NCBI GenBank assembly: GCA_031287685.1
Contig: JAITSQ010000031.1
Coordinates: 30,054-94,053 of the forward strand
Length of the DNA stretch: 64,000 bases
Reading direction: 5' to 3'
Source: Clostridiales bacterium
GTDB taxonomy: Bacteria; Bacillota; Clostridia; Lachnospirales; WQUN01
Made by a program: the position numbers and the translations under genes. The notes beneath the pieces are model-generated. The model searched no databases. It saw nothing but the letters and a program-made list of their open reading frames with translations, and was not told where the DNA came from. Shown here one piece after another: positions 25,714-36,084 of the stretch. How positions within the stretch are numbered: the first letter of the stretch is position 1; the number at the start of each line of letters is the position of its first letter.

Positions 25714-27924
25714 TTAGTGTCGGAACCGGGGCCTGTCCCCTCTGTCGCTTCTATCGCCTCCGCGCCCGCCTCCGCGTTTGTCCGGCCTGTCGCCGCGAGC
25801 TGGGGCGGGAATCCCCGTAATTAGCTGCTTGTGAGAAAGGTTAATTCTTCCCTGGCCGTCGATTTCACAAACCACCACCTTGATGTAGTCGCCGACTTTA
25901 ACCGCATCCTCGACCTTTTCGATGCGTTCGGCGGCAAGCTGCGAAATATGAACAAGCCCTTCTTTTTCCGGGGCAATCTCAACGAACGCGCCAAAATCAA
26001 GGAGCCGCGTCACGCGCCCCTCGAAAACCGCGCCGACCTCCGGGTCGGTCACGATAGCGCGGATAATGGCCAGAGCCTTGTCAATCTTGGCCTGGTCGCA
26101 ATCGCCGACAAAAATCCGCCCGTCGTCGTTCGTATCAATGCTGGTTACGCCGGTATCCTCAATAATCCGCTTGATGACCTTGCCGCGCGGACCGATAACC
26201 TCCGCGATTTTCTCCGGGTCAATGGCGATAATGCCCATCTTCGGCGCGTAGGGCGAAACCTCCGGCCGCGGTTCGTTAATGGCCTTGAGCATAACCTCGT
26301 CCAGGATATAGTTCCGCGCTTCGTGCGTCTGTTTGAGCGCCAGGCGGATTATCTCCGGAGACAGCCCGTCCACTTTAATATCCATCTGAATGGCGGTAAT
26401 GCCGTGTTTTGTCCCCGCCACCTTAAAGTCCATATCGCCGAAAAAATCCTCTATGCCCTGAATATCGGTAAGCAGCACGAAATCGTCGATGCCGTCTCCC
26501 GTCACAAGGCCGACGGAAATGCCCGCCACGGGCCGCTTTATCGGCACTCCCGCCGCCATAAGAGACAATGTTGAGGCGCAGACGCTCCCCTGGCTCGTGG
26601 AGCCGTTGGAGCTTAAGACTTCGGAAACCAGGCGGATTGCGTAGGGGAATTCCTCCTCCGGCGGAATCACCGGGAGCAGAGCGCGCTCCGCCAGCGCCCC
26701 GTGGCCGATTTCACGCCGGCCGGGGCCGCGGCTTGGCTTCGTCTCGCCAACGCTGAAACTCGGAAAGTTGTAGTGGTGCATATAGCGCTTGGACTCCTCA
26801 AGGCTGTCAAGCCCGTCCAGAATCTGCACGTCCCGAAGGGAGCCGAGCGTCGTTATGGTCAGCACCTGCGTCTGGCCGCGCTTGAACATCGCGGAACCGT
26901 GAGACCTCGGCAGAACGTCAATCTCCGCCGAAAGAGGGCGTATTTGGTCAAGCCGCCGCCCGTCCGGCCGCTTGCTCTCGCGCAGAATCATCCGGCGCAC
27001 GGTCTCTTTCTCAAATTTATAAAGCGCCTCGCCGACTTCCGACTCAAAATCGGGGTTCTCGGCAAACTCGGCGGCGAATTTCTCCGTTATTTCAGCGGAC
27101 AGCTGCCGCAAGCGCTCGTCGCGCTCCTGCTTCATATCGGTGAAAACGGCTTCCTCCATACGCGCCGCTCCGGCAAACTCTTTGATTTTCCCGTAAAGCT
27201 CCGCGTTAACGGCGTGCTCCTCGTAAGGCCTTTTGGGCTTCCCGCAGTCCGCCACAATCCCGTCTATAAAAGCCACGAGGCGCTTGTTTTCCTCGTGGGC
27301 GAACATAATCGCGTCGAACATCACTTCGTCGGGCACTTCGGCGGCGCCCGCCTCAATCATCATAACCCGCTCCCGCGTGGAGGCCACGGTCAGCGTCATT
27401 TCGCTGACTTCGCGCTGAGCCTCCGTAGGGTTAAGGACGAACCCGCCGTCCGTAAGGCCCACGTTGACGGCGGCCGTCGGACCCATAAACGGGATGTCCG
27501 AAATAGACAGCGCGACCGACGCGCCGAGCATCGCCGCCACCTCCGGGCTGGCGTCCTGGTCAACGGAAAGCACCGTCGCCACAACGGCCACGTCGTTCCG
27601 GTAATCCTTCGGGAACAGCGGGCGAATCGGGCGGTCAATCACGCGGGAAGTCAGTATGGCGCGCTCCGTGGGCCGCCCCTCCCGCTTTATGAACCCGCCG
27701 GGGATTTTGCCCACGGCGTAAAGCCGCTCCTCATAATCTATGCTGAGCGGGAAAAAGTCAATGCCCGCGCGGGGTTTTTCGGAGGCGGTCGCGCTCACAA
27801 GGACGACCGTGTCCTGATATTTGACCAAAGCCGCGCCGCCAGCCAGCTCCGCCACTCTCCCTATTTCGATGACGAGCTTGCGCCCCGCCAAGTCGTATTC
27901 ATAAGTTTTATACAAAAAATTCAC
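25714..27924 (-). CDS. pnp: Polyribonucleotide nucleotidyltransferase (PNPase)
   Basis: Phosphorolytic 3'-5' exoribonuclease of 736 residues. Two RNase PH domains are separated by a helical domain, then a KH domain ([19 protein letters not shown]) and an S1 domain ([30 protein letters not shown]). The tail is an Arg/Gly/Asp-rich RNA-binding sequence ending [11 protein letters not shown] at 27924 is chosen; the preceding codon TTG could also initiate and no ATG is available. It follows rpsO by 36 bases, the conserved bacterial rpsO-pnp pair. Confidence 0.95.
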   Translation of the reverse strand: MNFLYKTYEYDLAGRKLVIEIGRVAELAGGAALVKYQDTVVLVSATASEKPRAGIDFFPLSIDYEERLYAVGKIPGGFIKREGRPTERAILTSRVIDRPIRPLFPKDYRNDVAVVATVLSVDQDASPEVAAMLGASVALSISDIPFMGPTAAVNVGLTDGGFVLNPTEAQREVSEMTLTVASTRERVMMIEAGAAEVPDEVMFDAIMFAHEENKRLVAFIDGIVADCGKPKRPYEEHAVNAELYGKIKEFAGAARMEEAVFTDMKQERDERLRQLSAEITEKFAAEFAENPDFESEVGEALYKFEKETVRRMILRESKRPDGRRLDQIRPLSAEIDVLPRSHGSAMFKRGQTQVLTITTLGSLRDVQILDGLDSLEESKRYMHHYNFPSFSVGETKPSRGPGRREIGHGALAERALLPVIPPEEEFPYAIRLVSEVLSSNGSTSQGSVCASTLSLMAAGVPIKRPVAGISVGLVTGDGIDDFVLLTDIQGIEDFFGDMDFKVAGTKHGITAIQMDIKVDGLSPEIIRLALKQTHEARNYILDEVMLKAINEPRPEVSPYAPKMGIIAIDPEKIAEVIGPRGKVIKRIIEDTGVTSIDTNDDGRIFVGDCDQAKIDKALAIIRAIVTDPEVGAVFEGRVTRLLDFGAFVEIAPEKEGLVHISQLAAERIEKVEDAVKVGDYIKVVVCEIDGQGRINLSHKQLITGIPAPARGDRPDKRGGGRGGDRSDRGDRPRFRH

Positions 27925-27960
27925 CAAGACTTTCTACAAATTTGTAAAGCTCCGAGGCGC

Positions 27961-28218
27961 TTACTTGCGAAGCCCCAGTTCCGCGATAAGGTCGCGGTAT
28001 TTGGCGATGTCGCTCTGCTTGATGTATCCAAGCAGGCCCTTGCGCTGGCCGACCATCTTGAGCAGGCCGCGGCGGGAATGAAAGTCCTTGGGGTGCTCGC
28101 GCAGGTGTTCCGTAAGGTGGTTTATCCGTTCCGTAAGAAGGGCCACCTGAACCTCGGAGGAACCCGTGTCCTTTTCGTTCCTGGCGAATTTTGCGATAAT
28201 GTCCTTTTTGCTTGTCAT
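27961..28218 (-). CDS. rpsO: 30S ribosomal protein S15
   Basis: Ribosomal protein of 85 residues that binds 16S rRNA helices 20-22 and organises the central domain. [23 protein letters not shown] and the [20 protein letters not shown] motif are fully typical. ATG at 28218 has AGGAGG eight bases upstream; an in-frame ATG-like extension further up is not used. It heads the rpsO-pnp pair. Confidence 0.97.
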   Translation of the reverse strand: MTSKKDIIAKFARNEKDTGSSEVQVALLTERINHLTEHLREHPKDFHSRRGLLKMVGQRKGLLGYIKQSDIAKYRDLIAELGLRK

Positions 28219-28316
28219 TTTAACATTCCTCCTGATATATTGTCCCGAGGGCCGCAAGCCCTCGCGCCCTCGGCTGAGAAACGGGCGGAGACGCCGTTTT
28301 CCGAGCCGGGGAAAAG

Positions 28317-28760
28317 CTAAACAACCGTGATTTTAGGGTCGGCTGAAACGGCCTCGGCCGGAGTTTCGCGGGCTTCCGCCGCCTTTTCTTCCTCCGCTTT
28401 GCGTTTGGCCTTTTCCTGCGCCATAGAGCCTAAAACCTTTTCAAAACCAGCCTTGTATTCCGACGAAACTATAATGGTATCACCGCCCTCTTGCGGCGCG
28501 AAAGTGTCGGAAACTTTCTTGAAGTTCGGCGCTTTCGCGACAAGTTTTTCCTTTGAAATGGAGGGCATAGACGGCATAAGGTCGCCCCGCAGGATTACCG
28601 CGGATTTTTTATCCGCGGCGCTGACAGCGTGCTCCTTTGTCTCGTGAGCCTCGGGCTTGTCAGGCTTGTCGCCTTTGCTGACCGTCAGCACCATAAAAGC
28701 GGCGCCTATGAGCGCGCAGACTAAGAAAAATATCATTGCCACAAGAAGTATTGCCGCCAT
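28317..28760 (-). CDS. Single-pass membrane protein with charged C-terminal tail, unknown function
   Basis: Protein of 147 residues: an N-terminal transmembrane helix (about 3-27, [21 protein letters not shown] in part), then a Lys/Glu/Ala-rich hydrophilic region of low complexity. GGAGG lies seven bases before the ATG. It sits between tRNA-Arg and rpsO, all on the minus strand, and may be read from the tRNA-Arg promoter. I recognise no family. The Glu/Lys/Ala stretch near residues 112-135 could form a coiled coil. Confidence 0.65.
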   Translation of the reverse strand: MAAILLVAMIFFLVCALIGAAFMVLTVSKGDKPDKPEAHETKEHAVSAADKKSAVILRGDLMPSMPSISKEKLVAKAPNFKKVSDTFAPQEGGDTIIVSSEYKAGFEKVLGSMAQEKAKRKAEEEKAAEARETPAEAVSADPKITVV

Positions 28761-28829
28761 TTTAAGCCTCCGAAAATTCGCAATAAGCCCGATTAGCTCA
28801 TTTAAGCGCCGCCTTCAGCTGGTTTCAAA

Positions 28830-28903
28830 CGCACCCCACCGGATTTGAACCGGCGACCTCTGGCTTCGGAGGCCAGCGCTCTATCCAACTGAGCTAAGGG
28901 TGC
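28830..28903 (-). tRNA. tRNA-Arg (anticodon CCG)
   Basis: A 74-nt cloverleaf with acceptor GCACCCT/GGGGTGC, discriminator G, anticodon loop CTCCGAA (CCG) on a CTGGC/GCCAG stem and T-loop TTCAAAT. CCA is not encoded. Own promoter just upstream; no clear terminator before the next gene. Confidence 0.94.
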
Positions 28904-28921
28904 ATACGCACAACAACTTAT

Positions 28922-28950
28922 ATTGTAGCGCGTTTCCAGCGCTGTGTCAA
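28922..28950 (-). promoter_or_regulatory. Sigma-A promoter for tRNA-Arg
   Basis: On the minus strand perfect TTGACA (28945-28950), 17-base spacer, TACAAT (28922-28927). Confidence 0.85.
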
Positions 28951-28963
28951 GTTATTTTGAGGG

Positions 28964-28992
28964 TTGCGCGCAAGTTTTTTTTGTGGTATAAT
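28964..28992 (+). promoter_or_regulatory. Sigma-A promoter for the PLP decarboxylase operon
   Basis: TTGCGC (28964-28969), 17-base spacer, perfect TATAAT (28987-28992). Divergent from the tRNA-Arg promoter, 13 bases away. Confidence 0.7.
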
Positions 28993-29032
28993 TTCTATTA
29001 ATAATATATAATGGGGAGTTTTGCTTTATACG

Positions 29033-30388
29033 ATGCGCGAACAGTTAAAAAAATACGCGGGGCGGACCTCGTTTCATATTCCGGGCCATAAAGGGAAGCC
29101 TTGCGGGACGGGGGATTTCCTCGCGTCAGACCTGACGGAGCTGCCGGGCCTTGACAATCTGTACGCCCCGGCGGGCATTATAAAAGAAGCGCAGGAACGC
29201 GCGGCCGGGATTTACGGCGCGCGGAGGGCGGTTTTCCTGACGAACGGCTCCACAAGCGGCCTGCAGGCCGCCCTCGTGGCCCTCTGCCGGGACAAAACGG
29301 CGCTCGTCGCCAGAAACTGCCACAGGAGCGTGTTTTCGGCCCTGGCCTTGGCCCGGGCGCGCCCGGTTTACGTTTACCCCGAAAACGCGGGTTTGTACCC
29401 CGGCCCGATTGCGGCCGAGGAAATCACAAACGCGTTACAAAGCAATCCTGACGCGGCGGCGGTCGTAATCGTCAGCCCCACGTATGAAGGCGTCGTCTCG
29501 GATATTGAAGCGATTGCCGAAAAATGCCGAAAACACGGCGTTCCGCTTATCATCGACGAGGCGCACGGGGCGCATTTTCCGTTTTCACCGGAATTTCCGA
29601 AAAACGCGGCGGCGGCAGGCGCGGACGTCGTTATAAGCGGCCTGCACAAAACTTTGCCGGTTTTCGGCCAATCCGCATTGCTTCAAATCAATAACGAATC
29701 GATCGCGTCAAGGATTTTGGCCGCGTTGGCTATGCTGCAGACCTCAAGCCCATCATACGCGCTGATGAACCGCGTAGACGAATTTATGAGCCTCCCGCCG
29801 GATTTTGAAAGGTACCTTTCGGAAATTTTGGCGTTTCGCGCAAAAATTGAGGCGTTAAGCAACGTAAACTTAGTAAAAAGCGACGATTTATCGCGTTTGG
29901 TTTTCGTTCCGAAAAATGTAACGCCTATCCGTTTCGCGGAAATACTGCGAAACGACTATGAGATTGATATAGAAGCGGCTTATTTGTCGCACGCTGTCGC
30001 GATATCAAGCGTGGCGGATGATTTCGCGGATTTCGCCGCGTTCGGGCGCGCCCTGCGAGGAATAGACGCGCTCCCGCCGCAGGCGTGCCGGGGCGAGCTT
30101 ATTCCGCCGTTTCGCGGCCGAAGCGAGACCGCCATCCCGCCGCACGCCGCTCTCTTTGCCGAAAACACCGAAAAAACGCCGTTCCGCGAAAGCATAGGAC
30201 GCGTATCGGCTAACTTTATTTTGACCTATCCGCCCGGAGTGCCGCTTATAGCGCCAGGCGAAGTCATAACGGATGACGCCGCGCTTTATCTCGCGGAGCT
30301 TGAAAAGCGCGGTTTTCCGGTCGCGGGGGTTGAGAACGGCTGTATTGCGACCTTATCAGGAGGTATTTATGGAAAAGATTGGAAATAA
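29033..30388 (+). CDS. PLP-dependent Orn/Lys/Arg decarboxylase family protein
   Basis: Fold-type I PLP enzyme of about 451 residues related to the SpeA/Cad type decarboxylases of Gram-positive bacteria. The FHIPGHKG start motif, TNGSTSGLQAA, the PTYEGVVSDI segment, the Asp of IIDEAHGAHF that holds the pyridine ring, and the PLP lysine in SGLHKTLP are present. It probably decarboxylates a basic amino acid to a polyamine precursor, or acts as a family homologue of unknown substrate. Start choice is uncertain: ATG at 29033 lies 14 bases after GGGGAG, while a TTG at 29021 is only two bases from it. The gene overlaps the next by 20 bases. Confidence 0.83.
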   Translation: MREQLKKYAGRTSFHIPGHKGKPCGTGDFLASDLTELPGLDNLYAPAGIIKEAQERAAGIYGARRAVFLTNGSTSGLQAALVALCRDKTALVARNCHRSVFSALALARARPVYVYPENAGLYPGPIAAEEITNALQSNPDAAAVVIVSPTYEGVVSDIEAIAEKCRKHGVPLIIDEAHGAHFPFSPEFPKNAAAAGADVVISGLHKTLPVFGQSALLQINNESIASRILAALAMLQTSSPSYALMNRVDEFMSLPPDFERYLSEILAFRAKIEALSNVNLVKSDDLSRLVFVPKNVTPIRFAEILRNDYEIDIEAAYLSHAVAISSVADDFADFAAFGRALRGIDALPPQACRGELIPPFRGRSETAIPPHAALFAENTEKTPFRESIGRVSANFILTYPPGVPLIAPGEVITDDAALYLAELEKRGFPVAGVENGCIATLSGGIYGKDWK

Positions 30389-31664
30389 GGAACTCGCGGC
30401 GAAGATACGCCGCCTGACGCTGTATCGGAAAATCTTGAAAGACCCGGCAATGCGGGCGTTTCTGGAGCTTCTGGAGTTTAAGGAGAAGGACGCGCTTGAA
30501 GCCAAATTTTTCCATATATTAAGCAAGAATGCGGAAGAAAGGGGTTTTACGGGCAATATATACAAAAAGTATATGATTAGCCTGTTTCTTGACGATGAGA
30601 ACGTTTTTTCTATGGCCTGTGAAAATAGGGTTAAGGACATAGAACACTCGAGCATATACAAAATGGCGGAAAGCGATATAGACGTCTTGTTCAGTCTGTT
30701 GGCGACCGATATCCGCGACGTCTTGGCCGACGCCGAGACGGCCGAGCAAATTTCCCGGTATATCCCCTTAAAGTTAGCCGAATGGGATTATTGTGAGCAG
30801 ATTGAGTTTGTGCGCTCCTCGGAGGACGTTTTGTACTCCATAAAATACTACTATGAGAGCGAAGGGGTGGGGCGGATTGGGCGCCAGCACGTGCTGACGT
30901 ATGACGAAACCGGCAATAAGCTCGTCCCGGTGGAGAATTACGACCCGGTCAAGCTCTCGTCAATCGTGGGCATTGAGGCGCAGAAGCATATTTTAATGGA
31001 AAATATTTCCGCTTTCCTAGCGGGATATCCGGCGAATAACGTTCTGCTGACGGGCGCGCGGGGCACCGGGAAGTCCTCCTGCGTCAAGGCTCTGGCCAAT
31101 TCCTATGACCGCCAGGGCCTGCGCCTGCTTGAGATTTTTCGCGACCAGCTGCCTTGCCTGCCGAAGCTGATCGACCTCTTGTCTAAACGGACGAAGTATA
31201 AGTTTATATTATTTATGGATGATTTGTCGCTTGACGGAAACGAGGACGATTTTAAGCACCTCAAGTCAATTTTGGACGGCGGGGTGCTGAAAAGGCCGGA
31301 GAATATCCTGTTTTTCGCCACGAGCAACCGGCGGCACATCGTTAAGGAAAAATGGGCCGACCGGGCGGAGGACGCGGCTTTGGGCGATTTGCACAACACC
31401 GACACAACCAACGAAAAACTGGCCCTGTCCGACCGTTTCGGGATTACCCTGGCTTTCCCGAAGCCCACGAAAGACGAATATTTGGAGATTGTATACGCCA
31501 TAGCCCGGGAGCACGGGCTGGACATACCTACGGAGAGCCTGACCGTAAACGCTATGAAGTGGGAGCTTAACCAGAAGGGCTATTCCGGCCGCACCGCGCG
31601 TCAGTTTGTGGATAACCTGATGTGGGAAATTAATAAGGACAGAGGCAGCGCCCCCTGGGCTTGA
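30369..31664 (+). CDS. DUF815-family AAA ATPase
   Basis: ATP-binding protein of 431 residues. The N-terminal 190 residues are helical and variable; the AAA core has Walker A GARGTGKSS (229-237), Walker B FILFMDDLSLD and the sensor ATSNRRHI. This arrangement (an ExFDDLSF-like Walker B and the RPENILFFATSNRRHLV segment) is typical of DUF815, whose molecular role is not established. ATG at 30369 has AGGAGG five bases upstream, inside the end of the previous gene. A terminator follows. Confidence 0.85.
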   Translation: MEKIGNKELAAKIRRLTLYRKILKDPAMRAFLELLEFKEKDALEAKFFHILSKNAEERGFTGNIYKKYMISLFLDDENVFSMACENRVKDIEHSSIYKMAESDIDVLFSLLATDIRDVLADAETAEQISRYIPLKLAEWDYCEQIEFVRSSEDVLYSIKYYYESEGVGRIGRQHVLTYDETGNKLVPVENYDPVKLSSIVGIEAQKHILMENISAFLAGYPANNVLLTGARGTGKSSCVKALANSYDRQGLRLLEIFRDQLPCLPKLIDLLSKRTKYKFILFMDDLSLDGNEDDFKHLKSILDGGVLKRPENILFFATSNRRHIVKEKWADRAEDAALGDLHNTDTTNEKLALSDRFGITLAFPKPTKDEYLEIVYAIAREHGLDIPTESLTVNAMKWELNQKGYSGRTARQFVDNLMWEINKDRGSAPWA

Positions 31665-31695
31665 GCAAAGCCAATATCAAACGGAGTTTCCTTAT

Positions 31696-31732
31696 AAAAA
31701 CCGCGCTGAGCTAGACCCGGCACGGTTTTTTT
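31696..31732 (+). terminator. Bidirectional terminator between DUF815 gene and the activase gene
   Basis: AAAAACCG pairs with CGGTTTTTTT over a loop of about 19 bases. It ends both converging transcripts. Confidence 0.75.
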
Positions 31733-31743
31733 GTAAAGTTTTC

Positions 31744-34700
31744 TCAAAAAACGGCGGAGGGCGGCTCAAGGTTTTTAGCCCGTCCGCGCCTTGCCGTTTC
31801 AATCATCAGCTTAATCCTGTTGAGCTGATTGACCTCGCTCGCGCCGGGGTCGTAATCCACGGCCACGATGTTCGACAGCGGGTAGAACTCTTTGACCTTT
31901 TTGATAATCCCCTTGCCGGTAACGTGATTCGGCAGGCAGGCGAACGGCTGCGTGCACACAATGTTGTTCACGCCCCCGCCTATAAGCTCCATTATCTCCG
32001 CCGTCAGGAACCACCCCTCGCCGGTCTGATTGCCGAGCGACACGATGGGCGCGGCCAGCACTCCAAGCTCCTGAATGGCCGCGGGAGGCGAAAAATTTCG
32101 GCTCCTCAAAAGCGCCCGCTTCATATCCTTGCGGTATCCTTCAAGCATTTTTATGCAAAAATCCGTGATTACAGTCGTCATCCGCTTGCCGCCGAATAAT
32201 TTCTCCTTAACCGTGGAATTATAAAGGCAATAGAAGAAAAAGTCCGTCAAATCCGGCACGACAGCCTCGCAGCCCTCGTTTTCAAGCTGCCGCACGATGT
32301 CGTTGTTGGCCGTTGGGTGAAATTTCACCAGAATTTCGCCCACCACGCCCACGCGCGGCTTCTCCGCCGGGACGCGCGGCAGCTCGTCAAATTCCCGGAC
32401 GATTTCGCATACATTCCGGCGGAACGCGCGCATATCGCCCGTTTTGACGTTTTCCGCGCATATCGCCCGCCATTTTTCATAAAGCCCCTCGGCGGAGCCG
32501 GCGAAGGACTCATAGGGCCGCGTGCGGTACAAAACGCGCATAAGCAGGTCTCCGTAAATTAACGCCTGGGCGCATTTGCTGAGCATACCGGGAGTCACCT
32601 TGAAGCCCGGGTTTTTTTCAAGCCCCGAAGCCGACAGGGAAATCACCGGCACGTGCGAAAGCCCCGCGCGCCCCAGCGCCCGCCTGATGAAGCCCAGATA
32701 ATTCGACGCGCGGCAGCCTCCGCCCGTCTGCGTAATCATTACGGACACACGGTCAAGGTCGTACTGGCCGGATTTCAGGGCTTTCATAATCTGCCCGACG
32801 ACAATCAGCGCCGGGTAGCAAGCGTCGTTATTGACGTAGCGCAAGCCCACGTCCACCGCGTCCCGGTCGTAATCCGGCATCATAACGAGGTTGTAGCCGG
32901 ACGCGCGGAACGCCTCGCTCAGCAGGTCAAAATGAATCGGCGACATCTGCGGAGCCAGCAGGGTATGCGTCTTGCGCATCGCCCGGGTGAAAATAACGCG
33001 TTCGGCCTTGCGGAGCGCCGTTTTTACGGGGTTCGCCGGCCGCCGCTCCCGCGATACGGCGAGCAGGGACCGCACGCGAATCCGCGCCGCGCCCAGGTTA
33101 TTCACTTCGTCGATTTTGAGGCAGGTATAGATTCTGCCGTGCTCGGACAGGATTTCCTGCACTTCGTCCGTCGTCACGGCGTCCAGCCCGCAGCCGAAGG
33201 AATTAAGCTGAATCAGCTCCAGATCCGCCTCCCGGGCCACAAACGCCGCCGCGCGATACAGCCGGGAATGATAGGTCCACTGGTCCCGCGCGAATAAGAC
33301 CTGTTCCGGTTCGCGGATATGAGATACCGAGTCTTCGGTTAAAACGGCTATGCCGTACCCCGCGATAAGCTCCGGGATTCCGTGGTTGATTTCCGGGTCA
33401 AGGTGATAGGGCCGCCCGCAAAGCACTATTCCGCGCATTTTGCGCCGCTTTATTTTTTCCAGGGCTTCGTCTCCGGCCGCCGCCACGTCCCGCCGGAAAG
33501 CCGCCGCTTCCTCAAAGCCCGCTTTCAGAGCCGCCGAAAGCTCGCCTCGCGGTATCTCGGGGAAAGCGCCGCATAGCTGTTTGAACAGCGACTTTTTGTC
33601 GTTAAGATTGATGAACGGATTCCGAAAATCCACGGAGCGGATTTCTTCCATATTATTGCGTATATTTTCAGGATAGCTTGTGACAATGGGGCAGTTAAAA
33701 TGGTGGTCGACGTTCTTAAATTCCTTGGACTCATAGGCCACGCTGGGATAGAAAATCAGGCTGACCCCCTGGTCAATCAGCCACTTGACGTGCCCATGGC
33801 TAATCTTGGCCGGATAACAAGCCGACTCGCTGGGGATGCTTTCCATACCAAGCTCGTACAGCCCGCGGGAGGATTGCGGGGACAGCGCGACGCTGTAGCC
33901 GAGTTTCGTAAAAAAGGTGAACCACAGCGGGTAATTTTCGTACATATTGAGCACGCGGGGGATACCCACGAGGCCGCGCGGGGCGGCTTCCGGAGGCAGG
34001 GGAGTGTAGGAGAATAGCCGCCGGAGCTTATATTCGAAAAGATTCGGGACGGACGAGGTTTCTTTTTTTGAGCGTCCCACCCCTTTTTCGCACCTGTTGC
34101 CGGAAACGAATTTCCAGGCCGGGCCGTCTTTGTTGCTGAAAGAATTTATTGTGAGCAGACAAGAATTGGCGCACCCCTTGCACCGAGTCATAGAAGTCTT
34201 TATTTTTAGGCTTTTGATAGACTCCGGCGAAAGCAGGCCCGTGTGCCCCTTGATTCGGAGCTTGTTTTTGAGGGCGCCCGAACCTTCCCGCGCGGCTTCC
34301 CGCGCCAGCAGGGCCGCGCCGAACGCGCCCATAAGCCCGGCGATGTCCGGCCGGACGGCCTCCCGCTCGCTGACAAGCTCGAAAGCGCGGAGCACGGCCT
34401 CGTTATAAAACGCGCCCCCCTGAACCACGATGTGCTCACCAAGCTGACTCGGTTCGGTTATTTTGATGACTTTTTGCAGCGCGTTTTTGACGACGGAGTA
34501 GGCCAGGCCCGCCGAAATGTCGCGCACCTCCGCGCCTTCTTTTTGCGCCTGCTTAACCCTGCTGTTCATAAAAACCGTGCAGCGCGAGCCAAGGTCAATC
34601 GGGTTTTCCGCCGAAAGCGCTATTTTGGCGAAATCCGGCACCGTGTGCGAGAGGGACTTCGCGAAGGTCTCAATAAAGCTGCCGCAGCCCGCCGAGCAGG

Positions 34701-36030
34701 CCTCGTTAAGGAGCACGTCCGTCACCGCCCCGTCCCGGATTCGCAGGCATTTCATATCCTGCCCTCCGATGTCGAGGATAAAATCAACCTCCGGCTGAAA
34801 GAAAGCCGCCGCCTTATAGTGGGCGATCGTCTCAACCTCGCCCATATCAACGGACAGCGCCTCCTTTATGAGCGCCTCGCCGTACCCCGTCACGCAAGAG
34901 CGGCGGATATTCACAGACCCCGGCAGCTTGCCGGAAAGCTCCGTCAGCGCGTTCATAACCGTGGTCAGCGGGCTGCCCTGGTTCCCGCCGTAGAAGGAGT
35001 GCAGAAGCTCGCCGTTTTCGCTGATTAAGGCGATTTTCGCGGTTGTGGAGCCGGCGTCGATACCCAGATAGGCGTCTCCCGAATATTCCCGCAGGGGGAT
35101 TTTTTTGACCCGCGCGCGCGCGTGCCGCTCCGAGAAGGCCCGGCGCTCGGTTTCGTCCCGAAAAAGCGGCGCTAAGCGGGCTATTTCAAAATCAGGGCGT
35201 TTCTCCTCCGAAAGTTTGGCTATAAGCCGGTCGATTGTGAACGAAGCGGCCTCGGAATCCGCCGCGCGGAGCGCCGCGCCGAGGGCCGCGAAAAGGTGTG
35301 AATTCTCCGGGGAGACGACTTCCTCCGGCGTGAGCTTCAACACGTCTATGAATCTTTTTTTCAGTTCCGAAAGGAAGTGGAGCGGCCCGCCCAGAAAGGC
35401 CACCCGCCCGCGAATCGGCCGGCCGCACGCCAGGCCAGAAACCGTCTGCGTCACCACCGCCTGAAGCACGGAGACCGCCAGGTCGGGCTTGGCCGCGCCC
35501 TCGTTCATAAGCGGCTGGACGTCGCTTTTGGCGAACACGCCGCACCGCGCCGCTATCGGGTAAATAACCCTGAAATCCTTCGCCAGCTCGTTCAGGCCCG
35601 CCGCGTCCGTCTGCAGGAGGGCCGCCATCTGGTCGATAAAAGAGCCTGTGCCGCCCGCGCAGATGCCGTTCATTCGCTGCTCCAGCCCGCCTTTAAGGTA
35701 GATGATTTTGGCGTCCTCTCCGCCGATTTCCACGGCCACGTCCGTTTCCGGCGCGCGCAGGGCAATCGCCTCCGAAACCGCCACGACCTCTTGAGCGAAG
35801 GGCAGGCCGACGAAATCCGCCAGCGACAGCCCGCCGGAGCCGGTGATCACGCCGCGGACGGGCGTTTGCCCTGAAATTTTCAGCGCCCCTCCAAGAATTT
35901 CAAGCAGCGCTTCGATTATATTTGAAAAATGCCGCCGATAGTCCGAAAAAATTATGGATTCTCCGTCCATAAGCGCGGCTTTAATTGTAGTGGAGCCTAT
36001 ATCCAACCCAAGATTAAGGGTATTGCTCAT
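31744..36030 (-). CDS. Giant acyl-CoA dehydratase activase-type protein (two BcrAD/HgdC ASKHA domains + DUF2229 + HGD-D-like region)
   Basis: Protein of 1428 residues. Two ASKHA ATPase modules lie in tandem: the first starts GLDIGSTTIKAAL, the second GIDAGSTTAKIALI. Each keeps the pair of cysteines that bind the bridging [4Fe-4S] cluster in HgdC-type activators (ICAGGTGSF and ARCGVFAKSD; EACSAGCGSF and SRCTVFMNS). After about residue 620 comes a CxxCxxxC segment, a DUF2229-type region and a region resembling 2-hydroxyacyl-CoA dehydratase subunits. Such fused proteins are known in Clostridia but their substrate is not established. It follows the acyl-CoA ligase gene by 54 bases. ATG at 36030 with GGGGGG upstream is preferred over a longer frame. 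Confidence 0.9.
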   Translation of the reverse strand: MSNTLNLGLDIGSTTIKAALMDGESIIFSDYRRHFSNIIEALLEILGGALKISGQTPVRGVITGSGGLSLADFVGLPFAQEVVAVSEAIALRAPETDVAVEIGGEDAKIIYLKGGLEQRMNGICAGGTGSFIDQMAALLQTDAAGLNELAKDFRVIYPIAARCGVFAKSDVQPLMNEGAAKPDLAVSVLQAVVTQTVSGLACGRPIRGRVAFLGGPLHFLSELKKRFIDVLKLTPEEVVSPENSHLFAALGAALRAADSEAASFTIDRLIAKLSEEKRPDFEIARLAPLFRDETERRAFSERHARARVKKIPLREYSGDAYLGIDAGSTTAKIALISENGELLHSFYGGNQGSPLTTVMNALTELSGKLPGSVNIRRSCVTGYGEALIKEALSVDMGEVETIAHYKAAAFFQPEVDFILDIGGQDMKCLRIRDGAVTDVLLNEACSAGCGSFIETFAKSLSHTVPDFAKIALSAENPIDLGSRCTVFMNSRVKQAQKEGAEVRDISAGLAYSVVKNALQKVIKITEPSQLGEHIVVQGGAFYNEAVLRAFELVSEREAVRPDIAGLMGAFGAALLAREAAREGSGALKNKLRIKGHTGLLSPESIKSLKIKTSMTRCKGCANSCLLTINSFSNKDGPAWKFVSGNRCEKGVGRSKKETSSVPNLFEYKLRRLFSYTPLPPEAAPRGLVGIPRVLNMYENYPLWFTFFTKLGYSVALSPQSSRGLYELGMESIPSESACYPAKISHGHVKWLIDQGVSLIFYPSVAYESKEFKNVDHHFNCPIVTSYPENIRNNMEEIRSVDFRNPFINLNDKKSLFKQLCGAFPEIPRGELSAALKAGFEEAAAFRRDVAAAGDEALEKIKRRKMRGIVLCGRPYHLDPEINHGIPELIAGYGIAVLTEDSVSHIREPEQVLFARDQWTYHSRLYRAAAFVAREADLELIQLNSFGCGLDAVTTDEVQEILSEHGRIYTCLKIDEVNNLGAARIRVRSLLAVSRERRPANPVKTALRKAERVIFTRAMRKTHTLLAPQMSPIHFDLLSEAFRASGYNLVMMPDYDRDAVDVGLRYVNNDACYPALIVVGQIMKALKSGQYDLDRVSVMITQTGGGCRASNYLGFIRRALGRAGLSHVPVISLSASGLEKNPGFKVTPGMLSKCAQALIYGDLLMRVLYRTRPYESFAGSAEGLYEKWRAICAENVKTGDMRAFRRNVCEIVREFDELPRVPAEKPRVGVVGEILVKFHPTANNDIVRQLENEGCEAVVPDLTDFFFYCLYNSTVKEKLFGGKRMTTVITDFCIKMLEGYRKDMKRALLRSRNFSPPAAIQELGVLAAPIVSLGNQTGEGWFLTAEIMELIGGGVNNIVCTQPFACLPNHVTGKGIIKKVKEFYPLSNIVAVDYDPGASEVNQLNRIKLMIETARRGRAKNLEPPSAVF

Positions 36031-36084
36031 AAAAAACCCCCCTTTGAGCCTAATTATACAGGCAGGGGGGGCGCATTGCAATAC

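Noticed and set aside
28240..28316. Possible S15 autoregulatory or other leader RNA near rpsO
   Set aside because: Only a small GAGGGC/GCCCTC hairpin is seen; no recognisable pseudoknot motif could be supported by eye.
26701..28320. 539-codon plus-strand open frame opposite pnp and rpsO
   Set aside because: Antisense shadow of two unmistakable genes; composition (Arg/His/Pro-rich) is typical of a wrong frame.
32653..33297. Long plus-strand frames opposite the activase gene (also 34243-35028)
   Set aside because: Shadow frames from GC-rich codon bias; no recognisable domain or start signal, while the minus strand shows clear conserved motifs.
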